From Akkermansiaceae bacterium (GTDB taxonomy: Bacteria; Verrucomicrobiota; Verrucomicrobiia; Verrucomicrobiales; Akkermansiaceae): 64,000 nt of DNA. Both the position numbers and the translations under genes were made by a program. Shown here in pieces: positions 28,001 to 36,913 of the stretch. The notes below the pieces were generated by a model. The model was not told the origin of the DNA. It saw only the letters and a program-made list of their open reading frames with translations, and ran no database searches. The stretch spans positions 1-64,000 of the forward strand of contig SUVK01000005.1 in the NCBI GenBank assembly GCA_015062055.1. Reading direction: 5' to 3'. Position 1 is the first letter of the stretch; each line of letters starts with the position of its first letter.

Positions 28001-29211
28001 GTATCTCATTGACCGTGGATGAAGTAGAGGTGAAGACTGATGCCGATGCTACTATTGATGGCGACCTTACCCTCAACGAAGATGGTATCATCGCCCTGTA
28101 CAATGGCAAGGCCCTGAGTGTAAGCGGCAACATCACCCTCCAAGGTGTAACCACGCTTAAGCTTGAGGGTGACTACCAAGCCGGCGATACGCTTGTAAGC
28201 GCCGACGAAGAGTTGTCCGCCGACGAGGTTGTGCTTGACTATGTGGACGAGGACGTTATGCTTGAGCAGGTGGGCAACAGCCTTGTGCTGACGCTCAAAT
28301 ATAAGAGAGAGATTGCCGATGGCCTTGGTTTCGCTAACTGGGGTATTGCCACTGCCTCCCGAGCCTTTACCGATGCCGTGCATGGACAGCGCAACAATAC
28401 CGCTTGCTTTGCCGATGGCCGTGGTACGGCTTGGTTCAGCATCTTGGCCGGACATAATGATTTGTACGGTACGGATGTTAACGTGACCGGTGCAGTTTTG
28501 GGTGCCGATATGCATATCAGCCCGAAACACTTGCTCGGCGTAGCATTCGGTTATGTGGAGGGCGATGTGACTCCCACCGGACTCGGCAAGGTTGACCAAG
28601 AAGGCTACTATGCCGCCGTTTATGGCGAGCATGTCCTCAAGCAAATCTCCGTCAACGATTCTTGGACCATGGATTGGACCTTGGCCTACGGTGCTACCGA
28701 TTCTTCGTTCAACGGAATGGATTGGGACCAGGACAGCGTGCAAATCAATGCACGTGTAAGCCGCAACCACATGGTGTCCGACCGCTTAGGCGTCAACGGC
28801 TTTGTTGGTCTTGAGTACTTTGCTACAGATTCCGCCACCGTAAACGGAGTAGAGACAGGTTCTATTCAGAATCTGCGTGGCGAGCTTGGTGTGGGTGCCA
28901 GCTATGTGCTGTGGGGTATGCCTGCCATTACCGATGCCAAGACCGGCTCCATACTCAGTGCCGGTTGCGAGCGCTTGGTACTCAATGGTGAAATCACCTA
29001 CTTCAACGACATGGTGCGCCACGACCCGGTCATTCGCATGAACGGCGTCAGCGGTGGTATCTGCAACCCGGGCCGCAGCGGTGTCGAGATTGAGTTGGGT
29101 GCCACCTATCGCTTCAACTCCAGATGGTCTGCCTCTGTCAACTACAGCTACAGCGCCATGGAGGATTCTAACGAGCACCGTGTCAATGTGGGCGCCTCTT
29201 GGTCCTTCTGA
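25090..29211 (+). CDS. type V autotransporter with C-terminal beta-barrel
   Basis: 1373 aa; signal peptide, beta-helix repeats (NTYSGGTTIDGGVLEIG), barrel-like C-terminal ~280 aa ending in aromatic F (NVGASWSF). Confidence 0.85.
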   Translation: MKLHLPKMLLVAVMAALAVPTMGATLTNVAPEGADYKYWEVGGGIATVHPKDGMVEYDGDLTLNSGDKLGHFDSSLNLVQYDNGDGCFVVKVTQRDKDTNTVVNTYNEYTGNNEFSNMLTVNGTLTINGTAQVAIGGQYKVQTRTDKVDAAGNVTTKGTASSYTDHYSALKADKVVVNGTGTGTHLQATAAIIDDLEVNGGNVSFHKDQYSGNSSFSALTASDPTSFKAVKIANSLTIKNDGKVDMGRTHGKHNNTTTSHIVNVFGSSNQAITITQDSGSFQAIGYSYAKSGMTINQSGGTMTFRDYLQFTGTDTNTITQSGNASLSIGQIKGSGAVTFDINQSGSGSITLNYGAAIDAKGVININQSGSGTITLGGGNKQHTYSGVKNYPTTYAATGKYNISQTGSGTLHLYSRDGVTPAISAVSTEIGAQSQLKLDAGTSLTTTTLDVSSGSTIDNNGVITVGTGTAGTEAGSLTVTSGGTLNATLDGSKAALNIGAAASDTNTVTSWTMGSGSTFGVGFTAAYFDTLTTTEVDGVKQITFTDVLVATVADGSSVNTDSFSCNFVAGDIAGLASEHFTLKDVKWGNDATGNVVLSGVLEYDPWVKLTQGGEEDRSFADITEYKTGLAISENDITLSGNNSHTLGTKIDGVEVTIAHENALGDGPVSTEGEAALVAEEGVKAVLPDEIDNGGSLTMQGAFKADFTPDVVDVEAAYITTEGVEDADGNGFYREACTGLLIVNNDATTGSLTVVPGTTVEIDGTTYELADSGLAGVDEPIYDVYYIRTEGEGSKVNSSDILDAAGISDVTVEMTEATGELTADSAIDVVATAGTLKTTADADVTGSLTDTTIEAAGGIISATIAGDSSVTVTGSDTTTISGSNTYSGGTTIDGGVLEIGAADSLGTEAIELTNGGTLDLKGMAVTNDIKVIGCTLKGTGAFAGDLDVSGDLTLTDPTTAHALLLSGAGKVSGISLTVDEVEVKTDADATIDGDLTLNEDGIIALYNGKALSVSGNITLQGVTTLKLEGDYQAGDTLVSADEELSADEVVLDYVDEDVMLEQVGNSLVLTLKYKREIADGLGFANWGIATASRAFTDAVHGQRNNTACFADGRGTAWFSILAGHNDLYGTDVNVTGAVLGADMHISPKHLLGVAFGYVEGDVTPTGLGKVDQEGYYAAVYGEHVLKQISVNDSWTMDWTLAYGATDSSFNGMDWDQDSVQINARVSRNHMVSDRLGVNGFVGLEYFATDSATVNGVETGSIQNLRGELGVGASYVLWGMPAITDAKTGSILSAGCERLVLNGEITYFNDMVRHDPVIRMNGVSGGICNPGRSGVEIELGATYRFNSRWSASVNYSYSAMEDSNEHRVNVGASWSF

Positions 29212-29240
29212 TGCGTTTCTCATCATCAACTGACAATAAG

Positions 29241-29272
29241 ATACGGCATCTGCGATTTTGCAGGTGCCGTAT
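29241..29272 (+). terminator. hairpin ATACGGCATCTGC...GCAGGTGCCGTAT
   Basis: Inverted repeat after the autotransporter stop. Confidence 0.65.
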
Positions 29273-29302
29273 TCTGTACTGTTGATTGCTGCCGAGGCCG
29301 TA

Positions 29303-30754
29303 TCAAGTGTGCTTAAAAACGGTGGCTTCTTTTTCGTTGGTATGCACCTCGGGCTTATGTTTGCTCAAAAACGCCATGCTGCGCTCCATATCATGCAGCA
29401 ATAAGTCTGCTAAATCCATGGTAACACCACGGCGCACCATCACGCGCATCACGACGATATCCTCAACATTTGCGGGCAGGCTGAACGCCGGAACCTGCCA
29501 ACCGCGTGTGCGCAGGCGGTCCGACAGCTCGTAGAGATTGTAGCCGGGCTCATACCCTTTTTTCATATAGAAGCATACGGCCGGAATGTCGGTTTGCGGG
29601 TTGCCCGTGGCAATGAACTCAAACTTGCCGAGCTTGGCGATTTTTTTGTGCAAATAGGCTGCGACATCGTAGGCTGCTTGGTGCACACGCTTGTAACCCT
29701 CTCTGCCCAAATGCACAAAGGTGTAGTATTGCGAAATGACTTGCCCCGCGGGCCGCGAGAAATTAAGAGCAATGGTGGGTATGCTGCCACCCAAATAATT
29801 AACGGCAAAGCAGAGCTCTTGCGGCATGTCGGCCACGGTTCGCCAAAGCACCCAGCCGCATCCCACCGGTGCTAAACCGTATTTGTGACCACTCGAGCTG
29901 ATGGATTTTATACGCGGTAATCGGAAGTCGAAGCGAATCTCCGGTGCCAGGAAAGGGGCCAAGAAACCGCCGCTGGCGGCATCCACGTGCACATCGACAT
30001 CCGGCCCGCCCGTGGCTGCCAATTTATCGAGTGCTTGGCAAATAGGCTCGGGAAACTCGTATTGACCGGTGTAGGTAACACCAAATGTGGGCACCACGCA
30101 AATGGTGTTTTCATCTACACGTTTCAGCATTTCTGCTTCATCCATACAATAGCGACCATGCGCCATGGGTACTTCGCGTATTTCGACATCCCAATAGCGG
30201 CAGAACTTGTGCCAGCATATTTGCACGGGGCCGCATACGAGGTTCGGTTTGTCGGTTGGTTTGCCTTCCTTTTTGCGGCGCGCGCGCCAACGGTGCAGGG
30301 CTGCCATACCACCCAGCATGCAGGCCTCGCTCGAGCCAATGGTCGAGCAGCCGATGACGTTGTTGAGGTCGGGTGCATTCCAGAGGTCGGCAATCATCCG
30401 CACACAACGCTGCTCAATTTCTGCGCACTGCGGGTATTCATCCTTATCAATCATATTTTTGCTGATGCTCAAATCCATGAGCTTATGTACCTGCTCGTCA
30501 TCCCAAGTTTGGCAGAAGGTGGCTAGGTTTTGACGGGCGTTACCGTCCAGCATCAATTCATCGCGAATGAGCTGGTAACATTCTTGAGCATGCATGGGAG
30601 AATGCGGAAACTGCTTGCCGGGCAAGGGCTTAGCGACATCTCCCGAGCCAAATATGCTGATGGGGTCATTTTCTGTAGAGCTTTTCATATACGAATGCTG
30701 ACCACGAGCCGTTGCCATTTTCTCAAAAACAGGCAAAAAAGGGAACCGTGTCAA
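29303..30754 (-). CDS. gadB: glutamate decarboxylase (PLP-dependent)
   Basis: [25 protein letters not shown]-lysine motif [35 protein letters not shown]. Start possibly internal (30718 or 30688). Confidence 0.92.
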   Translation of the reverse strand: MTRFPFLPVFEKMATARGQHSYMKSSTENDPISIFGSGDVAKPLPGKQFPHSPMHAQECYQLIRDELMLDGNARQNLATFCQTWDDEQVHKLMDLSISKNMIDKDEYPQCAEIEQRCVRMIADLWNAPDLNNVIGCSTIGSSEACMLGGMAALHRWRARRKKEGKPTDKPNLVCGPVQICWHKFCRYWDVEIREVPMAHGRYCMDEAEMLKRVDENTICVVPTFGVTYTGQYEFPEPICQALDKLAATGGPDVDVHVDAASGGFLAPFLAPEIRFDFRLPRIKSISSSGHKYGLAPVGCGWVLWRTVADMPQELCFAVNYLGGSIPTIALNFSRPAGQVISQYYTFVHLGREGYKRVHQAAYDVAAYLHKKIAKLGKFEFIATGNPQTDIPAVCFYMKKGYEPGYNLYELSDRLRTRGWQVPAFSLPANVEDIVVMRVMVRRGVTMDLADLLLHDMERSMAFLSKHKPEVHTNEKEATVFKHT

Positions 30755-30787
30755 AAAATTGCATTGTCATAGGGAAGATACTGTGGT

Positions 30788-31750
30788 ATGGTTTGCTGCA
30801 TGAGAGCAGCCCCGTTATTGTATACTTTGATGGCAACTATTTGTTGTAACGCTACAGCAGAGGAGCCGTTTTCTTGCGACTTGCCTGATGAGCTTATAAC
30901 AGATTATCAGCCCGAACAACCCACCCCCATGCAGGCACATTTGGCCGATGTGCAGGCTGTGTTGGCCGTGCTGACTCGCATCGCCTCAGCTTATGACCAT
31001 TATGAAGGCCGGGGGACTCAGTCATGTAGGCTATCTGAGGCAGATATTGTCGAACGTTTGAAAGGCGCCACGGAAGAGCTGCGCCCCATATGCGCCCGTT
31101 TGCGGGCCTTGCCCCCTGATGAATTGCGCCGACTTTGCCTGCTGGCAGATGCCATAGCATGGCAAGCCGATTGGGTGAAAGATACCTATAGGAGTACTCA
31201 TGGAAAAGACCTTATCTACCCTGAACACTTGGGTTTGGAAATAGTGGCCGAGTTGAGTGACATCATCTTACGTAAATTACAGCGCTCGTCAACCTCTCAA
31301 GAGCATGTGGACGCATTGTTGGAGCTGCTCTCGCTATTCGGTGGGGTGGATTATCTGCCCGTGCCCCGCAGATTGTTAGATTGCCGCATTGCCAAGGATT
31401 ACAAAACGGCCTACAATTTTTTTGAAGAATTTACGGCAGCCTGTCTCTTGAGCGATGACGAGGCTTGCATTAAGCGCTTAAATGAGTTGGCTCCGGTATT
31501 GGATTATCTTTTACAAGGGGGCGAGGCGGACCGCCTTCGAATAGGGGCGTTGGCGTGCGCGTACAGATGCGCTGCCTACAAATCTGAAAAGCCGCGACTG
31601 ATTGCAGAAGTGGTGGGGGGAGCTGATGACGCACGAAAAGCGACCTTCATGAAACGCCACGCTGCTTTGCAGCCGTTTTTTGAGAAATTGCCGGCGCTCA
31701 AAGACTTCTTTTATATGTTCTCGTGTGTGCGTTACGCAGAAAAATGGTGA
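30788..31750 (+). CDS. exported protein of unknown function
   Basis: 320 aa, hydrophobic N-terminus; ORF longer than shadows and starts outside neighbours. Confidence 0.65.
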   Translation: MVCCMRAAPLLYTLMATICCNATAEEPFSCDLPDELITDYQPEQPTPMQAHLADVQAVLAVLTRIASAYDHYEGRGTQSCRLSEADIVERLKGATEELRPICARLRALPPDELRRLCLLADAIAWQADWVKDTYRSTHGKDLIYPEHLGLEIVAELSDIILRKLQRSSTSQEHVDALLELLSLFGGVDYLPVPRRLLDCRIAKDYKTAYNFFEEFTAACLLSDDEACIKRLNELAPVLDYLLQGGEADRLRIGALACAYRCAAYKSEKPRLIAEVVGGADDARKATFMKRHAALQPFFEKLPALKDFFYMFSCVRYAEKW

Positions 31751-31816
31751 GTTTTACGGGGGGAAGAAGCATACTTTACGCTTTTCAAACAGGGGAAAAT
31801 ATGCTAGGCTACGGCC

Positions 31817-33196
31817 ATGGCAGCAAGTTTTGCAATCATTTCATTGGGCTGTGCCAAGAATCTGGTGGATTCTGAGGTGATGGCTGACCGTCTTTTGGGG
31901 GCCGGTTTTACCAAGGTGGAGCCCGACCGGGCAGAGGCGCTTATCATTAACACCTGCGCCTTCATTGACCCCGCCAAGCAAGAGGCCATTGATACCATTT
32001 TTGCTGCTACCCGCGCCCGCGACGAGGGCGAAGCCCCCACCGAGCAAAAGATTTTGGTAGCGGGGTGTCTTTCCCAACGCTATGCCAACGACCTTGTGAA
32101 GCTGATGCCCGAGGTGGACTGTTTTATCGGCGTAGACAAAGTGCTTGACGTGGTGGAAATTGTCAATGCCACGATGAGCGGAACGGGTGAGAAGGTGTAC
32201 AGTACCAAGGTTTCCAAACTGATGCCGGATTTCGGCGATACTCGCTACCGCTTGACAGGTAAGCATTTTGCCTATGTCAAGATTGCCGAGGGGTGCAACC
32301 ACGCCTGTGCCTATTGCGTGATACCGCGCATACGTGGCGGGCACCGCAGTCGCCCGCAAGCAAGCATCATGCGCGAGGTGCGCGCCTTGGTAGAGGCCGG
32401 GGTAAAGGAGATTAACCTCATAGCCCAGGACACAACCTATTACGGTATGGATAAATGGGAGGGCGGTGCCACCAAGACCAGCGGGGTAGACTCCGCCCGT
32501 GGCGAATCATTGGCAACCCTGCTGCGAGAGATTAATGCCCTGCCGGGGGAGTTTTGGGTGCGTGTGCTTTATACCCACCCCGCCCATTGGAGCCAAGAGC
32601 TTATCGATGTATTTGCCACCTGCGATAAGGTGGTGAAATATGTAGACATACCCTTGCAGCACATAGCTGCCCATATTCTTGAAGAACAACGCCGTAAGAC
32701 CGACGGCGACTATATTCGCAATCTCATACGCGATCTTCGCGCTGCTGTGCCCGGCATTGGTCTGCGCACCACCTTTATCAGCGGTTTGCCCGGTGAAAAT
32801 GAAGAAGACCACGCCGAGCTGCGAGACTTTATCCGCGAGTTCCGTTTTGAGCGGGCAGGGGTATTCCCTTATTCTAAAGAAGAGGGTTCTTTAGCGGCCA
32901 AGATGAAAAACCAAGTACACCACGCCACCCGCAAACGCCGAGCTAACGAGCTGTCCATGATTTTGGCCGGTATTGCAGATGAGATTGGTCAAGAGTGTGT
33001 TGGGCAAACCCTCCGTGTGCTGGTAGATGCGCCCGGCATTGCTCGCGGACCGTGGGATGCGCCCGATGTTGACGGCACCATCCATGTAGACCCCGCCTTG
33101 CCCGTAGGTGAGTTTGCCGATGTGCTCATTACAGATTCTATCGCCTACGAGCTTTTTGCCGAAGGTGCGGTCGATATGCCCGATGACGAGGAATAA
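31817..33196 (+). CDS. rimO: ribosomal protein S12 methylthiotransferase
   Basis: SLGCAKNLVDSE and radical-SAM motif EGCNHACAYCVIPRIRG. Confidence 0.93.
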   Translation: MAASFAIISLGCAKNLVDSEVMADRLLGAGFTKVEPDRAEALIINTCAFIDPAKQEAIDTIFAATRARDEGEAPTEQKILVAGCLSQRYANDLVKLMPEVDCFIGVDKVLDVVEIVNATMSGTGEKVYSTKVSKLMPDFGDTRYRLTGKHFAYVKIAEGCNHACAYCVIPRIRGGHRSRPQASIMREVRALVEAGVKEINLIAQDTTYYGMDKWEGGATKTSGVDSARGESLATLLREINALPGEFWVRVLYTHPAHWSQELIDVFATCDKVVKYVDIPLQHIAAHILEEQRRKTDGDYIRNLIRDLRAAVPGIGLRTTFISGLPGENEEDHAELRDFIREFRFERAGVFPYSKEEGSLAAKMKNQVHHATRKRRANELSMILAGIADEIGQECVGQTLRVLVDAPGIARGPWDAPDVDGTIHVDPALPVGEFADVLITDSIAYELFAEGAVDMPDDEE

Positions 33197-33229
33197 TAGC
33201 TGCTTTGGGCTCAGCCGTTGAGCCGCGCC

Positions 33230-35230
33230 TTAATCATCAAGCAAGGAGCGGAAAGAAGAAATTGCCTCGGCACAATCTTCTTCGCTCAGGGGCGTTTTCA
33301 TGAGTTCATCGTAGTCTACGAACTCGTATAGCCTGTTCGGTATCTCCATGATAAAGCAAGAGGGCTTGCAGCGTTCTTCGGCTCCATAGCGAGTGCGCTT
33401 GGCACAGTAGGTCATGGTAAGACGCTCTCGGGCACGCGTAATGCCTACGTAGAAAAGCCGCCTCTCTTCATCTAAATTGCCTTCGTCTACCGAGCGTGTG
33501 TGCGGCAGCAGCCCATCTTCTACACCGACAATGTACACGTGTGGAAACTCCAAGCCTTTGGCGGCGTGCATGGTAATGAGGCAAACCCCGCTTTTTGACT
33601 CGATGTCGTCGTCATCGCGGTCGTTGTCCAAGTTGATTTTCGAGAGAAAGTCCGTGAGTTTTGCCCCCGGCAGCCAGAACTGGCGCAGGGCACCTTTAAT
33701 ATCGTCAATGGCTGATTGGCGGCGATTTTTTTCTTCCTCGGTCTTGCAGTTGCGAGAGATATATTCCTCGTACTCTGTTTCTTTGAGGAAGTCGCTGAGG
33801 ATGTCTTCAAAAGAGCGTTCACTTTCGGCAAACTCGGTGCCATATCGCGTTACCAGCTCGGTGAAGGCATTGATGCTGTTTTGCGAGCGTGTAGAGCACT
33901 CTGCTAGGAACGACAAATCCAGCAGAGTGGCCCAAATGCTTTTCTTATTTTCGCGGCTCCAATCAATGGCAAAGGTGGCCGTGTTGGGGCTGATACCGCG
34001 CGGCGGGGTGTTGAGCACACGCAGCAGGTGTAAATCTGCATCGGGATTATCCATCAGCTGTAGGTAACTGATGAGGTCTTTTACCTCTCTGCGGTCGAAA
34101 AAGCTTTTGGTGCCGACCATGCGGTAGGGTATGTGGTGCTCTCGCAGGGCCATTTCTAATGCGCGACTTTGGGCATTGGCGCGAAAAAGCACGGCAAAGG
34201 CCTCCCATGGTAATTTTTCGCGCACACGCAGCTGCTCGATTTCGTCGGCTATAAACTCCGCCTCATCTTCGGGGCCGGGCATGGCCAGCAGTCGCACGGG
34301 GTATTTGCCTTCTTTGTTGGTGCGAAGCGTTTTTTCTCTGCGTCCGGCATTGTTGCGAATCACGATATTGGCGCAATCCAGCACTTGTTTGGTGCAGCGG
34401 TAGTTTTCCTCGAGTTTAATGACGGTGGGGTTGGGGAAGAAGCTCTCGAAGTCGAGGATGTTCGATATTTGAGCCCCTCGCCAGCCATAGATGGACTGGT
34501 CGTCATCGCCCACCACGCACACATTATGCTCGGGGCCTACCAGCTGGCGCAGTAAGCTCATCTGCAATGAGTTGGTGTCTTGAAACTCGTCTACCGTGAT
34601 AAAAGTAAAACGGCGGTTCCATTTGTCGTGCACATCGGGGTAACAGCGCAATAATCGCTCTGTAAGGATGAGCAAGTCATCAAAGTCTACGGCGTTTTGG
34701 GCTTTCAGTTCGCGCTGGTAGGCGCCTGCCACGGCCGAGATGAGAGAGTCTTCTATCGCCTTGTAGTCAAGCCCCTGATTGCGCACGCGGGAGTATTCGG
34801 CAATTACTTGCGCGGGCTCCAGTTTTTCGCGGCGGGCACCGTACTCCATGATAAGGCGTTTGAGTAGCCCATTTTGGTCGCTGCCGGTGTAAATGGAGAA
34901 GTTTTCTTTGTAGCCGAGTCTGCCGATGTCTTGCCGCAAAATGCGCACGCAGAGAGAATGGAATGTGCAAACCGTCATTTTGCGTGCAGCTTTGCGGTCT
35001 ACAAGCCCCGCCACACGGTCTGCCATTTCGTTGGCTGCTTTGTTGGTAAAGGTAAGGGCCAAGATACCCGCCGGGTTGGCCCCTTGTGCAATCATGTTGG
35101 CAATGCGGCATGTAACTGTGCGCGTTTTGCCGGTGCCGGCTCCCGCCAATATCAGCACCGGCCCATGCAGTGTTTGAACGGCTTGCTTTTGGGCCGCATT
35201 TAAGCTGTTGATGTCGAATTTTTCTGCCAT
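33230..35230 (-). CDS. UvrD/PcrA/Rep-type DNA helicase
   Basis: LNAAQKQAVQ, AGAGTGKTRT (Walker A), VDEFQDTN, GDDDQSIYGWRGA, MHAAKGLEFPHVY. Confidence 0.93.
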   Translation of the reverse strand: MAEKFDINSLNAAQKQAVQTLHGPVLILAGAGTGKTRTVTCRIANMIAQGANPAGILALTFTNKAANEMADRVAGLVDRKAARKMTVCTFHSLCVRILRQDIGRLGYKENFSIYTGSDQNGLLKRLIMEYGARREKLEPAQVIAEYSRVRNQGLDYKAIEDSLISAVAGAYQRELKAQNAVDFDDLLILTERLLRCYPDVHDKWNRRFTFITVDEFQDTNSLQMSLLRQLVGPEHNVCVVGDDDQSIYGWRGAQISNILDFESFFPNPTVIKLEENYRCTKQVLDCANIVIRNNAGRREKTLRTNKEGKYPVRLLAMPGPEDEAEFIADEIEQLRVREKLPWEAFAVLFRANAQSRALEMALREHHIPYRMVGTKSFFDRREVKDLISYLQLMDNPDADLHLLRVLNTPPRGISPNTATFAIDWSRENKKSIWATLLDLSFLAECSTRSQNSINAFTELVTRYGTEFAESERSFEDILSDFLKETEYEEYISRNCKTEEEKNRRQSAIDDIKGALRQFWLPGAKLTDFLSKINLDNDRDDDDIESKSGVCLITMHAAKGLEFPHVYIVGVEDGLLPHTRSVDEGNLDEERRLFYVGITRARERLTMTYCAKRTRYGAEERCKPSCFIMEIPNRLYEFVDYDELMKTPLSEEDCAEAISSFRSLLDD

Positions 35231-35308
35231 ATATACCGCGCGCTATCAGCGGGCGCACCATGATAGCACACCCCCTGCGTTTTCTCAAGCGAGAAATGCC
35301 GATGCCTC

Positions 35309-36280
35309 TTAATTGCTGTATTCGGCTCCGGCTTTCTTGAGCATTTCTTTAACTTCTTTTTCTGATGGAGGACAAAGATCTAAGGGGCGATTGCCCTCTT
35401 TGTCTTTCATATTGACATTGCCGCCCCCGGCAATGACTTCCTGTAGTGCCCCTTTATTGATTTCCGCGCCGTCCCAGTGAAGAATAGAACCGTCGGGTAG
35501 GGTTTCCCAGCCACCGGTGGTGCACATGTGTGCAATATAGTACATAACAGCATTTTCGCCTTTGTTGTTACGAATATTAGGGTTGGCACCTGCTTTTATC
35601 AACGCGCGGATGATTTCGGGAAATTTGCAAAATTCATCCATTAACGGTGTATTGCCCTCATCATCTTGTGCGTTAACATCCAATCCGTGTTTAACGAAAA
35701 ATGCCACCATGTCGGGGTGCCCGCCATCCGTAACATGGTGCAGGGCGCTTTTCGAGGAATTCGGGGCTTTATCGGTTACTTTGGCGCCGGATTTCAGCAA
35801 AAGTTCAGCACAGGCAAGCGGCTCTTTGCTGTATATCTCAATGTAGTTGAAAATGTTGCCGAAATACGAGTCGGGTGGGGGTATCTTTGCCCCGGCATCG
35901 AGCAAGGCTTGTATACATTGAGGGTAGCCCACCCTCACCGCTTTTTGGAACTCAACATCGTGAATCCGTGCTCCCGCCTTCAATAAGGCGGTGATGATGG
36001 TGGTATCTCCGTCACAGACTTCAAGGGCATAATACAAAGGAGAGGAGAACTCGGGCAACTCGGGCGTAGAATACGTTTCGTTGGGGTCGGCGCCATCATT
36101 CAAAAGCTCGATAACTTCTTGTGTGTTTTTATGAATGATGGCTCGCTGTAAATCCGTTGCCTGATGCGGAATGTTAACTCCGTTGATAACTTCAGATGCT
36201 GAGTTCTGTTGCATTTGCTGCAAGCAAGAGACACTTGCAAGCGATGCTGCTGTTGCAAGAATGAGAGGGAGTGTTTTCAT
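35309..36280 (-). CDS. ankyrin-repeat lipoprotein-like exported protein
   Basis: Repeats of type NDGADPNE, GNTPLMDEFCKFPEIIRALIKAGANPN; lipobox-like SVSCLQ. Confidence 0.85.
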   Translation of the reverse strand: MKTLPLILATAASLASVSCLQQMQQNSASEVINGVNIPHQATDLQRAIIHKNTQEVIELLNDGADPNETYSTPELPEFSSPLYYALEVCDGDTTIITALLKAGARIHDVEFQKAVRVGYPQCIQALLDAGAKIPPPDSYFGNIFNYIEIYSKEPLACAELLLKSGAKVTDKAPNSSKSALHHVTDGGHPDMVAFFVKHGLDVNAQDDEGNTPLMDEFCKFPEIIRALIKAGANPNIRNNKGENAVMYYIAHMCTTGGWETLPDGSILHWDGAEINKGALQEVIAGGGNVNMKDKEGNRPLDLCPPSEKEVKEMLKKAGAEYSN

Positions 36281-36912
36281 CGTTTCGGGTAAACTTTAAT
36301 CATGTCGCCTGTTTGCTTGTAGGATACCCCTTGTTCTGAAACGGTAGCAGAGTAGGGGGCCTGGTAACCGGATAATCCGGCGCGGAAGCTGAATGTGCCA
36401 TCTTCTTCCCATTGTCCGCCACTCAAGGCAAAACGTGTTTGTCTTGTTTCGGTAATGAGGGTGCCATCCTCTTCTTTGCCGAGAAGGTTGGTGTATTCTT
36501 CAGTCACAGAAAGTTTTTTGAGGTTTGCGCCGCTGATGGAGGTATCGGATAATGCGGCAACCGGGCAGAACGCATAATTGAATCTCCCCGTGGGTATTAC
36601 CAGCCATTTACCATCGGGCGACCACGGTTGTTTGATGATATTTTCGTGGTAGATGGACGATGGGCAGAAAAGCGGAGTGAGGGTGATTTCTCGCCCGTCT
36701 TTCATGATGATTACAATCTCTTTGGCAACTGAGATTTCGGTCCGTTCGCGGTGGCGAATCCCACGGTATACTAATTCGGCACGGCCATCGGGCGCGGGGC
36801 AGCGCAATTCTGTATTCACGAAGCAATCTTCGTCGTAAATCAAGGGTGTTTGCGGCTCGCTTGCGAGGCAGAGCGGCGCAAATAAGATGCTGAATAGGAG
36901 TGTGTTTTTCAT
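36277..36912 (-). CDS. exported protein of unknown function
   Basis: Signal peptide; 4-nt overlap with the downstream ankyrin gene. Confidence 0.7.
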   Translation of the reverse strand: MKNTLLFSILFAPLCLASEPQTPLIYDEDCFVNTELRCPAPDGRAELVYRGIRHRERTEISVAKEIVIIMKDGREITLTPLFCPSSIYHENIIKQPWSPDGKWLVIPTGRFNYAFCPVAALSDTSISGANLKKLSVTEEYTNLLGKEEDGTLITETRQTRFALSGGQWEEDGTFSFRAGLSGYQAPYSATVSEQGVSYKQTGDMIKVYPKR

Positions 36913-36913
36913 A

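Noticed and set aside
28006-28770. 254-aa minus-strand ORF within the autotransporter
   Set aside because: Antisense of the beta-barrel coding region; no start context or family signature.
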